Assembly (NCBI GenBank): GCA_963764215.1
Contig: CAVXRS010000005.1
Location: 682,001-746,000, forward strand
Source of the DNA: JAFDWI01 sp963764215
GTDB lineage: Bacteria > Actinomycetota > Acidimicrobiia > Acidimicrobiales > Iamiaceae
Direction: 5' to 3'
Length of the DNA: 64,000 nucleotides
A program made the translations under genes and the position numbers. Under the pieces are notes generated by a model, which was given only the letters and a program-made list of their open reading frames with translations, had not been told where the DNA came from and searched no databases. Of the stretch, positions 20,377-29,656 are shown one piece after another (the stretch's first letter is position 1; each line of letters opens with the position of its first letter).

Positions 20377-20503
20377 GTGGGCAGTGGTCGTCGATCCTGC
20401 CTCGGTCGGGCCATTTCGACCGGGTGACCCCGGGCACGCGGAGCGCGCGCGGGGGCGTTGTCGCCGGGTGAGGTCGAGCCGGTTGTCGGAGTGGAACTCC
20501 TCC

Positions 20504-20532
20504 TTGACAAATCGGAAGCGTGATGCGATAGT
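20504..20532 (+). promoter_or_regulatory. Promoter of the hydrolase-TetR operon
   Basis: A consensus -35 TTGACA (20504-20509) is followed after 17 bases by GATAGT (20527-20532). The region is clearly more AT-rich than its surroundings. It gives a leader of about 60 bases with a good Shine-Dalgarno AGGAG before ATG 20599. Confidence 0.7.
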
Positions 20533-20539
20533 GATGGGG

Positions 20540-20558
20540 CTAACGCTAATAGGCATAG
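20540..20558. promoter_or_regulatory. 19-bp dyad operator overlapping the start of transcription
   Basis: The site reads CTA-N3-CTA-N-TAG-N3-TAG, a symmetric element centred about 17 bases after the -10 box. Its position suits repression by the TetR-family protein encoded two genes downstream. The binding assignment is inference. Confidence 0.5.
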
Positions 20559-20598
20559 CTTCAAGGGAAACAGACTTACGACCAGGAGAAGAGAACTC

Positions 20599-21423
20599 AT
20601 GAAGACCCAGACCATCCCCTCCACCGAAATGCTCGACCGTCCAGACGGCCGGATCGCCTACGACGTCGCCGGCAGCGGTCCCCTGGTGGTCTGTGTCCCG
20701 GGCATGGGTGACATCCGGCAGGTGTACCGATTCCTCAGGAACGACCTCGTCGAGGCCGGGTACCGGGTCGCCACCATGGACCTGCGTGGACACGGGGAGA
20801 GTGACACCACCTTCGATCGTTTCGACGACCAGGCCACGGCATCGGACCTGCTGAGCCTGGTCGACCATCTCGGGGGACCCGCCGTGCTGATCGGTAATTC
20901 GATGAGCGCGGGAGCTGCCGTCGTCGCCGCCGCCACGGCACCGGGTGCCGTCGCCGGGCTGGTGCTGATCGGGCCCTTCGCCCGGAACGTGCCGGTCGAG
21001 CGGTTCAAGACCTTCGTACTCCGCTTGGGGCTCCTCCGCCCGTGGGGTCCCCGGGTCTGGACGTCGTACTACGCCAAGCTCTACCCGGGTTCGCAGCCCG
21101 ACGACCTGGCCGCGCACGTCGATGCCATCGCGGCGGCCCAGCGCCGCCCGGGTGCCTGGGATGCGTTCGTGGCGACGACCCGGACCACCCGCGACGACGC
21201 CGAAAACTCGCTCGACGCAGTGCGCGCTCCCGCGCTCGTGGTCATGGGAACGGCCGACCCCGACTTCCCCGATCCCAGCGCCGAGGCACGGCTGATCGCC
21301 GGTCGACTCGACGGTGAGGTCTTCCTGGCCGAAGGCGCGGGTCACTATCCCCAGACCGAGCAGCCCGATAGCGTCTCGCCCGTGATCCGCTCGTTCGTCG
21401 ACCAGGCATACGCCGATGCCTAG
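20599..21423 (+). CDS. Alpha/beta hydrolase
   Basis: The 274-residue protein has the alpha/beta hydrolase fold. The oxyanion region is VVCVPGMGD, the nucleophile elbow GNSMSAG carries the catalytic Ser, the acid is likely the Asp in MGTADPDFPDP, and the His lies in AEGAGHYPQTEQP. No membrane segment or signal peptide is visible, so it should be cytoplasmic. The substrate is unknown; the group includes esterases, epoxide hydrolases and lactonases. It shares an operon with the downstream tetR (8-base overlap), a common arrangement for inducible detoxification enzymes. AGGAG precedes ATG 20599. Confidence 0.88.
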   Translation: MKTQTIPSTEMLDRPDGRIAYDVAGSGPLVVCVPGMGDIRQVYRFLRNDLVEAGYRVATMDLRGHGESDTTFDRFDDQATASDLLSLVDHLGGPAVLIGNSMSAGAAVVAAATAPGAVAGLVLIGPFARNVPVERFKTFVLRLGLLRPWGPRVWTSYYAKLYPGSQPDDLAAHVDAIAAAQRRPGAWDAFVATTRTTRDDAENSLDAVRAPALVVMGTADPDFPDPSAEARLIAGRLDGEVFLAEGAGHYPQTEQPDSVSPVIRSFVDQAYADA

Positions 21424-21994
21424 GGCGGGGCTCAACCGTGCCGCGGTCGTCCGGGCCGCGGCCGAACTCGTCGACCACGAGGGCGCTGAGGACCTCACCC
21501 TCACGGCGCTCGCCCAGCGTCTCGGTGTCGCTCCGCCCAGCCTGTACAAGCACGTCTCGGGCATCGACGACGTGCGCCGGGGCATCGCCGCGCTGGCGCT
21601 CCGTGACCTCGGCGCGCAGATGAGCGCTGCCGCGGTCGGCCGGTCACGAGGCGACGCGCTGCGGGGCATGGCCGAGGCGTACCGGAGCTATGCGATGTCC
21701 CATCCCGGCAGCTACCCGGCGACGTTACGGGCGCCCGATTCGAACGACCCGGAAGATGTCGCCGCCGCGCAGACGGTGCTCGACGTCGTGTTCGCCGTTC
21801 TCGCCGGCTACGGACTCGGCGGCGACGACGCGATCGACGCCACCCGGATCGTGCACGCCGCCGTGCACGGATTCGTCTCGCTCGAGGTGGCCGGATCCTT
21901 CGGTATGGACCGGGACGTCGATGTCACCTTCGATCGGCTCGTGAGCCTGCTCGACGTCGCGTTGTCCGATGCGGGCCGACGCCAGGAGGCGTGA
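21416..21994 (+). CDS. TetR-family transcriptional regulator
   Basis: The 192-residue regulator has an N-terminal helix-turn-helix (about 8-52): AAVVRAAAELVDHEG, then LTLTALAQRLGVAPPSLYKHV. The ligand-binding domain includes ALRGMAEAYRSYAMSHPGSY and AVHGFVSLEVAGSFG, typical of the WHG-type C-terminal domain of this group. The start overlaps the hydrolase stop, so the regulator is made from the operon it probably controls. The dyad at 20540-20558 is the obvious candidate operator. The ligand is likely the hydrolase substrate or a related compound, which is inference. Confidence 0.9.
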   Translation: MPRAGLNRAAVVRAAAELVDHEGAEDLTLTALAQRLGVAPPSLYKHVSGIDDVRRGIAALALRDLGAQMSAAAVGRSRGDALRGMAEAYRSYAMSHPGSYPATLRAPDSNDPEDVAAAQTVLDVVFAVLAGYGLGGDDAIDATRIVHAAVHGFVSLEVAGSFGMDRDVDVTFDRLVSLLDVALSDAGRRQEA

Positions 21995-22047
21995 CGGCCC
22001 CTCGGAGTCACCCGCCGGAGGTCACCGCGCGACGAACCTCGGCGGGA

Positions 22048-22053
22048 TAGCCT
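22048..22053 (+). promoter_or_regulatory. Leaderless-type -10 box TAGCCT for the DUF3499 gene
   Basis: TAGCCT is followed by 8 bases and ATG at 22062. Confidence 0.5.
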
Positions 22054-22061
22054 GGGCGGTC

Positions 22062-22298
22062 ATGCAACGCCACTGCGCTCGACCAGGCTGCACCGAATCG
22101 GCGACGGCCACGCTCACCTACGACTACGGGGCGAGCACCGTCTGGATCGATCCGCTGGAAGCCGAGGCGCACCCGATGAGCCACGATCTGTGCACCCGGC
22201 ATTCCGACGCGTTGAGCGTGCCGCGGGGTTGGTTGTTGCAGGACCGCCGAGGTTCGGTGACCCCATTGTTCACCCCGGCCCGTAGCCTGGCGAGCTGA
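22062..22298 (+). CDS. DUF3499 family protein
   Basis: The 78-residue protein starts MQRHCARPGCTESATATLTY and contains DLCTRHSDALSVPRGW. The C-x4-C and C-x2-H pattern suggests a small zinc-binding fold. The family is nearly universal in Actinobacteria and lies beside manB (Rv3258c in M. tuberculosis), but its role is not established. Here manB follows after two membrane-protein genes. The ATG at 22062 was chosen over the longer open frame because of the leaderless-type box and the family N-terminus. Confidence 0.85.
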   Translation: MQRHCARPGCTESATATLTYDYGASTVWIDPLEAEAHPMSHDLCTRHSDALSVPRGWLLQDRRGSVTPLFTPARSLAS

Positions 22299-22352
22299 CC
22301 CGGTACGTACCGGGTCGTTCGACCCGGTGACCCCAGAAGCCGATGCCCGACC

Positions 22353-23081
22353 GTGACCGACCAATCCGGCGTTCCCGCCCCTCCACCACCGCCGCCCCGT
22401 TGGGGACTGCTCGACGCGCTCTGGGGTTGGGTCGTCGCCGTGCTGCTCGGTGCGGTCGCCGGTGCGTTGATCGTCTCGGCAGCCGGCTACGTGGATGCCA
22501 AACAGACTGCCTGGCCGCTCTGGCTCGTGGCGGTGACCCAGGTCCCACTGTGGGCGGGACTGCTGGGAGCGCCGATCGTGGCGTCCCGGCGCAACGGCGG
22601 AACACTGCGAAGCGAGTTCGGTCTGGCGTTCCGCCCCTCGGACGTCCCCATCGGACTCGCGATCGGGGTCGCCGGCCAGTTCGTGCTCGTCCCGCTCATC
22701 TCCTGGCCATGGTTGCAACTCTGGGGCAAGAGCGGCACGGACCTGTCCCGGACGGCGCAGAATCTGGTGTCCAAGGCCCACGACCCGCTCGGGGTCGTGT
22801 TGCTGGTGCTGATCGTCGTGATCGGCGCCCCGATCATCGAAGAGACCTTCTACCGGGGACTGCTGTTCCGTTCGCTGGAGCGCTCGATGCCGGTGTGGGC
22901 GGCCATCGTGTTGTGCGGTCTGGCGTTCGGCGCCTCGCACTTCGAGCTGCTCGGCCTGCCGGCGCTGGCGGCGTTCGGGATGCTGCTCGCGTACCTGGCC
23001 TGGCGGACCGGCCGACTGGGTCTGCCGATCATGACCCATCTCGGGTTCAACGCGGTGACGGTGTGGGCATTGCTGAAGTGA
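22353..23081 (+). CDS. CPBP-family intramembrane metalloprotease
   Basis: The 242-residue membrane protein has about six to eight helices after a proline-rich N-terminus. The CPBP (Abi) motifs are present: EETFYRGLLFRSL (paired Glu and Arg), FGASHFELLG and HLGFN. Family members related to Rce1 cleave CAAX-like or other membrane substrates, and many bacterial ones have unknown targets. The GTG start at 22353 gives MTDQSGVPAPPPPPP. It precedes the large membrane protein gene by 13 bases, so the two may be co-transcribed. Confidence 0.88.
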   Translation: MTDQSGVPAPPPPPPRWGLLDALWGWVVAVLLGAVAGALIVSAAGYVDAKQTAWPLWLVAVTQVPLWAGLLGAPIVASRRNGGTLRSEFGLAFRPSDVPIGLAIGVAGQFVLVPLISWPWLQLWGKSGTDLSRTAQNLVSKAHDPLGVVLLVLIVVIGAPIIEETFYRGLLFRSLERSMPVWAAIVLCGLAFGASHFELLGLPALAAFGMLLAYLAWRTGRLGLPIMTHLGFNAVTVWALLK

Positions 23082-23094
23082 GCGGAGACGACCG

Positions 23095-25939
23095 GTGACC
23101 GACGTGCCCGACGAGCCGCTGGACATCAAGATCGAAGTGCCCGATCATCTCGACGCCCCCGAAGCCGGAAAGGACGACGGCGAGGTCGCGTCCGGCTGGG
23201 ACGATCTCGAAGGCCCGATCCCCATCGCCCGTGCGGAACGGACCGACCTTCCCGCACTGGAACCGGGTTGGGACGCCAGTCGCAGACGACTGGTCGCCTG
23301 GGTGGGACGCATCCTCGGCCAGCCGTTCTCGTCGTGGCTGACCCTGCTGATCGTGGCGGGCGCGAGCGTCTACATCCTCACCACACTGCACCCGAACCTG
23401 CTGTTGCGGAACACCACGCCGACCGGCGGGGACATGGGCGCCCATGTGTGGGGTCCGATGTACCTGATGCGCCACGTCCTCCCGCACTGGCGCTTCACCG
23501 GCTGGACGCCTGACTGGTACGCGGGGTTCCCCGCCTTCGGCTACTACATGGTCGGCCCTGCCTACGCGATCGTGGCCGTGACCAAGGGGGTGTCGGGTCC
23601 CCTGGTGGTGCCCGCGGTGCTCGTGGCGGCGGCGGTGGCGGTGTCCGGTTTCGTCGTGCGCGGGTTGTTCGTGGCACGCAAGGTGCTGGTCGTGCTCGGG
23701 CTCATCGCGATCGTGCTCGTGATCCCGGTGGACTACAACATCGCGTTCAAGTTGGTGTCGGTGGCCGGGCTGATCACCATGCCGATCTCGGCCTATGCGT
23801 TCGCCAAGCTGGCCGACCTGCGGTTTCCGGCACCGCCCGCGTTCGCCGTGGCCGCCCTGGTCTTCGTGTACAACCGCGAACCGCTGGTGCGCTACCCGAG
23901 CTCGGGGCAGCTGATCGGCACCGGCAACATCATCGGCGGCAACATGCTCTCGACGATGGCGGGGGAGTACTCGTTCTCGCTCGCGCTGTCGTTGATGCTG
24001 GTCTATCTGGGCGTGCTGGCCCGAGCCCTGCGCACCGGCCGCCACCGTGGGCTGGCAGCAGGCCTGTTGGCGCTGGTCGGGCTGTGCCATCTGCTGCCGT
24101 TCTTCTTCGCCCTGTTGTCCACCGGGGTGCTGTTCGTCGTGCGGCCGTCGTGGGGTCGCACGAAGATGGTGGTGGTGATCGGCGTGGTCGCCGGGGCGCT
24201 GGCCGCGTTCTGGATGCTGCCTTTCTACTGGTATCGCAGCTTCACGATCGACATGGGCTTCGAACAGCTCCCGCCATCGGGGCTCGGTTACTTCGACTAC
24301 CTGTTCCCGTCGCGGATCACCTGGATCTTCCTGCTCGCCGGCGTCGGGGTGATCGTCGCCCTGGCCTACCGCAACCGCATCGGCCAGATGCTGGTCGGCT
24401 GCGTGCTGGCCACCGCGGTCGCGTTCCGCTTCATGCCCCAGATCCAGCTCTGGAACGCCCGGATCCTGCCCTTCTACTACCTGTCGTTGATGCTCCTCGC
24501 CGCGTACGGCGCCGCCGGGGTGATCTTTGCGCTCTCCACGTTGTTGTCCCGCCGTCCCGGGAGGATCAATGCGCTCTCGGCGAACGGTCTGATGGCCGTC
24601 GCGGCGCTGGCCGGGTTCGTGTTCGTCGGTTTCCCCCTGCACCGGCTGCCCGGCGGACATCTGAACGGCAGACGAGTACCACTTCGGCATCTGGTCGACG
24701 ACCGATTCGAATCCGGCGTCGGGTTGGGCCAAGTGGAACTACTCGGGCTACCAGGGCCGTACGGCGTCGACGCCGCGTTCGGCGAATCCGTATGCCGAGT
24801 ACCGGGCGCTGGTCGAGACGATGGCCCGCCTCGGCAAGGACCCGGCCCACGGATGTGGTCGGGCGATGTGGGAGGCCGACAACGCCCGCGAAGGCGACTA
24901 CGGCACCCCGATGGCGTTGATGTTGCTGCCCTACTGGACCGACAGCTGCATCGGCTCGATGGAAGGGCTGTATTTCGAGTCGTCGGCCACCACGCCGTAC
25001 CACTTCATCGACGCGGCCGAACTTTCGGCTTCGCCGTCGAACCCGATGCGGGGGTTGCCCTACCCGGGCCTCGACGTGGCCGCCGGGGTCGAACATCTGC
25101 AGTTGCTGGGCGTGAAATACTACCTGGCCGATTCCTCGTCGACGATCGCCGCGGCGGACCACGACCCGAACCTGACCCCGGTCGCCAAATCCGGTCCGTG
25201 GCACATCTACCAGGTGGCAGATGCCCCGCTGGTGGCGCCCCTGACCCACGAGCCGGTGGTGTGGAACGTGCCCGATCAGGCGAAGTCGTCGGTGCAACCG
25301 TCGGTGGCGTGGTATCTGGACCCGTCCCGCTGGAACGTCCCCTTCGCGTTCAGCGGGCCCGATTCCTGGAAGCGGGTGAAGGTCGACACGAGCTACTGGG
25401 ATCATTCCTGGTCGACGTTGACCGACATCGTGACCCAGCTCACCGGCAAGGAAGCGCCGGACCCACTCCCGAGAGTGACCACCCCGAAGCTCCCGCCGGC
25501 GAAGGTGACGAACGTGAAGGCCACCACCGACACGGTCTCCTTCGACGTCGATCGGACCGGCGTGCCGATCCGGGTCGCGACCTCCTACTACCCGAACTGG
25601 CAGGTCTCGGGGGCAAAGGGTCCGTACCGCATCACGCCGAACCAGATGGTGGTGATCCCCACGTCGAACCACGTCGAGCTGCACTACGGTCGCACGCCCA
25701 TCGACTGGACGGGGATCGTGTTGCTGTTCCTCGGGTTCGCCGCGCTGGTCTTCCTGGCGCGCCGCCCACCGGTGCAGGTCGCCTCGGAGGTCCACGAAGT
25801 CCTGGCCGACCGCTGGGGGTCCTGGAAGCAGGCTCGCCGTGCCCGCCGGACCGAAGAGCATCCGCCGCCGCCGCCCCCACCTGGGTCCGATCCGCCCGCG
25901 GGGGCACCGGAAACCGCCTGGCCGCCCGACCGCATGTAG
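23095..25939 (+). CDS. Large multi-pass membrane protein, PTPS_related/YfhO-like (one frameshift)
   Basis: The restored product is about 948 residues. An acidic N-terminus is followed by a membrane helix (WLTLLIVAGASVYILTTL), an extracytoplasmic loop with GGDMGAHVWGPMYLMRHVLP, and about ten further helices. A large soluble C-terminal half contains GVKYYLADSSSTI and RVATSYYPNWQVSGAKG. A final helix (WTGIVLLFLGFAALVFLA) precedes a basic, proline-rich tail. The layout matches GT-C-like membrane proteins annotated as PTPS_related or YfhO, linked to surface glycans. One break near 24665 separates PGGHLNG from DEYHFGIWST. The gene lies directly before manB, supporting a role in mannose-containing envelope glycans. 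Confidence 0.78.
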
Positions 25940-25942
25940 GCT
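25937..25942 (+). promoter_or_regulatory. Candidate -10 box TAGGCT for manB
   Basis: TAGGCT overlaps the stop codon of the preceding gene and lies 11 bases before ATG 25954, giving an internal promoter with a very short leader. Confidence 0.45.
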
Positions 25943-25953
25943 GACCTGCCGTC

Positions 25954-27312
25954 ATGGCCGATCTCGATGCCATCTTCCACGCGTACGACGTCCGCGGGAT
26001 CTATCCCGACCAGATCGATGCCCAGGCGTCCCAACGAATCGGCGCCGCGTTCGCGCGCTACGTCTCCGAGGTCGACCCGGGAACCCGGCGGGTGCTGGTC
26101 GCCCGGGACATGCGCACCTCGGGAATCGAGCTCTCGGCGGCGTTCGCCTCGGGGGTGCAGCGTCAGGGTCTGGGAGTGATCGACCTGGGTCTGGCCTCGA
26201 CGGACATGCTCTACTACGCGGCCGGTTACCTCGACGCCCCCGGCGCGATGTTCACCGCCTCGCACAATCCGGCCGCCTACAATGGCATCAAGTTCTGCCG
26301 TTCCGGCGCCCGCCCGGTCGGGGAGAAGACCGGACTGGATCGGATCAGGTCGCTCGCCCAGCACGAGCTGGATCCGGCACCGAGCGAGACCGGGCAGATC
26401 GGCGAGTTCGACATCCTCGGCGATTTCGCGGCGCACGTCCGGTCGTTTCTCACCGACCCCGACGGCCTGCGGCCGCTGCGGATCGTCGCGGACACGGCAA
26501 ACGGGATGGGAGGCCTGGTCGTCCCGGCGGTGTTCGACCCGTTGCCCGTCGAGATCGAGATCATGTACGGCGAGTTGGACGGGTCGTTTCCGAATCATCC
26601 GGCCGATCCGATCCAACCGGAGAACCAGGCCGATCTGCGCGCGCGGGTGCGCGAGGTCGGTGCGGACATGGGGTTCGCCTTCGACGGTGACGCCGACCGG
26701 GTCTTCGTCGTGGACGAGAAAGGCGAGCCCATGTCGGGTTCGACGACCACGTCGCTGGTCGCGTCGGTCATGCTCGAGCGGGAGCCCGGTGCCACGATCC
26801 TGCACAACCTGATCTGCTCACGAGCGGTCCCCGAGCTCGTCTCCGAAGCGGGTGGCACGCCGGTCCGGACACGGGTCGGTCACTCGTTCGTCAAGGCCGT
26901 GATGGCCGAGACCGGCGCGATCTTCGGTGGGGAACATTCGGCGCACTACTACTTCCGGGACAACTACCGGGCCGATTCCGGGCTGATCGCGGCGATGCAC
27001 GTGATCGACTTCGTCTCGGCCTCGGGTGAACCGCTGTCCGAGGTGCGCAAGCGATTCGAACGCTACGCGGCTTCGGGCGAGCTGAACACCAAGGTCGACG
27101 ACCCGGCCCGGGTGATCGAAGAGGTGGCTTCGGCCTATGCGGACCGACCTCAGGATCGCCTCGACGGGCTCACGGTCGACTGCGGCGACTGGTGGTTCAA
27201 CCTGCGACCGTCGAACACCGAACCCCTGTTGCGGTTGAACCTGGAAGCACCCACCGAAGACGACGTCGAACGGCACGTCGCCGAAGTCCGCGCCCGGATG
27301 TCCGGCGCCTGA
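25954..27312 (+). CDS. manB: Phosphomannomutase/phosphoglucomutase
   Basis: The 452-residue enzyme interconverts mannose-6-phosphate and mannose-1-phosphate for GDP-mannose synthesis. All four domains of the alpha-phosphohexomutase family are present. The phosphoserine loop is FTASHNPAAYNGIKF, the metal loop is FAFDGDADRVFVVD, the sugar-binding loop is GGEHSAHYYFRDN, and the phosphate-binding loop is RPSNTEPLLRL. Length is normal. The gene sits in the conserved actinobacterial order with a Trm112-like protein and a SIS protein downstream. Together with gmd, rmd and the cupin isomerase it completes the GDP-deoxyhexose route in this window, except for a full guanylyltransferase. Confidence 0.95.
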   Translation: MADLDAIFHAYDVRGIYPDQIDAQASQRIGAAFARYVSEVDPGTRRVLVARDMRTSGIELSAAFASGVQRQGLGVIDLGLASTDMLYYAAGYLDAPGAMFTASHNPAAYNGIKFCRSGARPVGEKTGLDRIRSLAQHELDPAPSETGQIGEFDILGDFAAHVRSFLTDPDGLRPLRIVADTANGMGGLVVPAVFDPLPVEIEIMYGELDGSFPNHPADPIQPENQADLRARVREVGADMGFAFDGDADRVFVVDEKGEPMSGSTTTSLVASVMLEREPGATILHNLICSRAVPELVSEAGGTPVRTRVGHSFVKAVMAETGAIFGGEHSAHYYFRDNYRADSGLIAAMHVIDFVSASGEPLSEVRKRFERYAASGELNTKVDDPARVIEEVASAYADRPQDRLDGLTVDCGDWWFNLRPSNTEPLLRLNLEAPTEDDVERHVAEVRARMSGA

Positions 27313-27332
27313 GATCTGGAAGGAACGCCACC

Positions 27333-27569
27333 ATGGCACTCGCCTCCGAACTGCTCGACATCCTGGTCTGCCCCGAGGACAAGGGCCCGCTGTGGTATTT
27401 CGAAGACGACGGGTTCCTCTACAACCCGCGTCTGCAGCGCCGCTACGCGATCGAGAACGACATCCCGGTGCTGCTCGTCGACCAGGCCACGGCCGTCGAC
27501 GACGACGAGGCCGCGACGCTGCAGGAACGCATCGACGGCGGATCGATCCGGTCCACCGGAGAGGGCTGA
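27333..27569 (+). CDS. Trm112-like small protein
   Basis: The 78-residue product reads MALASELLDILVCPEDKGPLWYF with a later RRYAIENDIPVLLVDQA. This matches the Trm112 fold, which in eukaryotes and archaea activates methyltransferases. The bacterial family has C-P-x-C-K-x-P-L zinc residues, but here only one Cys remains in the knuckle (VCPEDKGPL), so zinc binding is doubtful. GGAAGGAA precedes ATG 27333 by 7 bases. It lies between manB and the SIS gene, an order conserved in Actinobacteria, and may stabilise a partner enzyme. Confidence 0.82.
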   Translation: MALASELLDILVCPEDKGPLWYFEDDGFLYNPRLQRRYAIENDIPVLLVDQATAVDDDEAATLQERIDGGSIRSTGEG

Positions 27570-27576
27570 CCCCCGG

Positions 27577-28620
27577 GTGGCAACGGATTCCGCGCCCGAC
27601 GTGCGGGATCTGCGGGGGGCGTTGACCGACCTGCCCGACCGGCTTGCGTCGCTGGCGACCCGACACCTTCCCTCCCCGTCGATTCTGGCCCCAGAGTCGG
27701 TCGTCGTGTGCGCCGCCGGCGACGATGCGCTCGACGCGGCGGTCGTGGAAGCCGCCGTCAGCCCGGAGGCGACCGTCCCACTGGTGGTCCATCGGGGGGA
27801 GGTGCTCCCCGGGTTCCTGGGCGCCGGCACGCTCGTCGTGGTGTTCGCGTTGACCCGGTTCGACGAACGGAGCCGGGCGCTGATCGAGGCCGCCGGGCGG
27901 GCGGGATCGCATGTCGCGGTGGTGACCGCGTCAGAGGAGGCAGCGGCCCTGGCGATCACCGCGGGCGCCGAGGTGATCGGGGTGGATGCCGCGCTCCTCG
28001 CGCCACGCCTGTTGCCGGGGGTGGGCGCGGTCCTGCTGTTGCGTCTGTTGTCCGAGGCCGGGGTCAGCGCGCGGGGCGAGGAGACCGTGCGGTCGCTTCT
28101 CGCCCAGGTGCGTGCCCGTACCGGGGAGTACGTGGCGCAGGCGCCGGGAGGTCGACGCTCGGCAGCGGCCGCGTTGGCCCGTCGCCTCGAACGGATGATG
28201 CCGTTGTGCTACGGGGGCGGCGAGACGGGCGCGGTGGCGGCCGCGTGGTGGAAGTCCGCGGTGAACCAGTCGGCCAAGCAGGCGGCGTTCGCCCGGGGGG
28301 TGCCCGAGATGTCCCACGACGAGTTGGCCGGGTTCGGTCAGTCGGGGGACGTGACCCGACAGGTGTTCACCGCGGTGCTGCTGCGCCACGAGGGCGAGTC
28401 GAAGGCGGCCGCCGATCACCTGGATCGGCTTCCGGGGCTCGTCGACGAGGTCGTGGCCCGCGTCGAGTCGGTCACCGCCGAAGGATCCGGCACGGTGGCC
28501 CAGGTGGTCGATCTGGCGGTCCAGGGGCAGTGGGTGGCCCTGGAGATGGCCGCGGTCGCCGGCGTCGACCCTTCCGCGGTGCCATTGCTCGATGAATTCT
28601 GGGCGGCTGACGAGCACTGA
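27577..28620 (+). CDS. SIS-domain protein, phosphoglucose/phosphomannose isomerase-like
   Basis: The 347-residue protein resembles bifunctional PGI/PMI enzymes. The C-terminal domain contains WWKSAVNQSAKQAAFARG and VPEMSHDELAGFG, as in the bact-PMI-PGI C-terminal family. The N-terminal SIS half is degenerate: the sugar-phosphate loop expected as a glycine-rich GMGGSG stretch reads VVVCAAGDDALDAAV. That suggests weak or lost isomerase activity, so it may be regulatory or structural. The GTG start at 27577 follows the Trm112-like gene by 7 bases. The manB-Trm112-SIS order matches Rv3257c-Rv3256c in M. tuberculosis. Confidence 0.82.
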   Translation: MATDSAPDVRDLRGALTDLPDRLASLATRHLPSPSILAPESVVVCAAGDDALDAAVVEAAVSPEATVPLVVHRGEVLPGFLGAGTLVVVFALTRFDERSRALIEAAGRAGSHVAVVTASEEAAALAITAGAEVIGVDAALLAPRLLPGVGAVLLLRLLSEAGVSARGEETVRSLLAQVRARTGEYVAQAPGGRRSAAAALARRLERMMPLCYGGGETGAVAAAWWKSAVNQSAKQAAFARGVPEMSHDELAGFGQSGDVTRQVFTAVLLRHEGESKAAADHLDRLPGLVDEVVARVESVTAEGSGTVAQVVDLAVQGQWVALEMAAVAGVDPSAVPLLDEFWAADEH

Positions 28621-28718
28621 CCGCCCGCACCGGATGTGACACGAGATCGTTGCCCCCAAGTCCGGTCCGGGCGATGCGGAGAGCCGTTGCCGGTTGCCGG
28701 CGGCGAGCTGACCCTTCC

Positions 28719-28724
28719 TACACT
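28719..28724 (+). promoter_or_regulatory. Candidate -10 box TACACT for the Sap/GAP-type gene
   Basis: TACACT lies 50 bases before ATG 28775 in an otherwise gene-free 154-base gap. No good -35 box is seen. Confidence 0.35.
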
Positions 28725-28774
28725 CTGCACGCAGTGGCACCAGGGTCCCTACCGCAACTGCTGTTCCGCTGGTC

Positions 28775-29429
28775 ATGACCTGGGATCTCGTGCTGATCGG
28801 TCTCACGATCGCCCTGTCGCCACTGCCCATCATCGCTTTCATCCTGGTGACCGCGTCGCGGCGTGGTGCCCTACGTGGACTGGCGTTCATCGTCGGCTGG
28901 GTGGTAACGCTCTCGGCCGTGATCACGTCGACGTTGGTGCTCACCGGTGGAAAGCCGCCCCGCCCCCAGACCTTGCCCGGGACGGCCGTGTTGGTTGCGG
29001 ACATCGTGTTGGGGTTGGCGCTGCTCGGCTATGCCGAGGTGACCCGCCGGAAGATGCGGTCGTCGCCTGGCGCCTCGCCTTCCCCGCCGAAGTGGCTGGA
29101 ACGGATCGACGACCTGTCACTCGTCGGCGTCGCAGCTCCTCGCGTTCCTGTTGCAGCCGTGGCCCCTCGTCGCCGCGGGCGCCGCGTCGGTGTCGGAGAT
29201 GAGCCTTCCCTCCGCGGCTTCGGTCGCGACGCTGGTGGCCTATGCGCTGCTCGGAAGCTCCGCGCTGCTCGCGATGGAGACCTACCTGGTCGGATGGCAC
29301 CGACAGGCAACGTCGCGGCTGCGTGGCGTCGAGACCTGGATGATCGAGCACCGCCGGCGAATCCTGGTCGTGATCGCCGGCGTCGTCGGGAGCTACCTCG
29401 TGCTCAAAGGGATCGTCCGGCTCGTGTAA
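28775..29429 (+). CDS. Sap/GAP-family membrane protein (one frameshift)
   Basis: The restored product is about 217 residues with six membrane helices in a LysE-like arrangement. It begins MTWDLVLIGLTIALSPLPII, has FIVGWVVTLSAVITSTLVL in the second segment pair, and ends GVVGSYLVLKGIVRLV. This matches the GAP family. In mycobacteria that family includes Sap proteins needed for sulfolipid and glycopeptidolipid export. The frame breaks between about 29116 and 29130, where DDLSLVG should run into QLLAFLLQPWPLVAAG. Substrate here is unknown; surface glycolipid export is a reasonable guess given the envelope genes nearby. Confidence 0.75.
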
Positions 29430-29558
29430 TACAGGCGGATCAACGCTCGGCCTCCGATGGTCCCGATGGTCCGGTGGCGGGTCGCTGAGACCCCATGATG
29501 GCCCAGCTCACCCATTCGCCATCGGGGGCGTGTCGTCGCGCTAGGGTCCCCGAGTCGC

Positions 29559-29574
29559 CCACGGTCCCCCGTGG
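29559..29574. other. Leader hairpin upstream of ahcY
   Basis: CCACGG, TCCC, CCGTGG forms a perfect 6-bp stem in the 258-base gap before ahcY. Confidence 0.35.
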
Positions 29575-29634
29575 CGCGGCCACCTGGGCTGAGATGAGAG
29601 GCGTCAGTTGACCCCGGCCCTCCAATGCGAATGA

Positions 29635-29656
29635 GGCGCGTCTCCTGCGACGCGCC
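29635..29656 (+). promoter_or_regulatory. Hairpin just before the ahcY ribosome-binding site
   Basis: GGCGCGTC, TCCTGC, GACGCGCC forms a perfect 8-bp stem ending 16 bases before the GGAGGAAC ribosome-binding site. It could be an expression platform or attenuator. I could not match the leader to a SAH or SAM riboswitch by eye. Confidence 0.4.

Noticed and set aside
29581..29640. Sequence resembling pieces of a SAM-IV or TPP riboswitch (CTGAGATGAG, CGGCCCTCCAA)
   Set aside because: The short matches are not in a consistent paired structure that I could draw; listed only as an unassigned leader.
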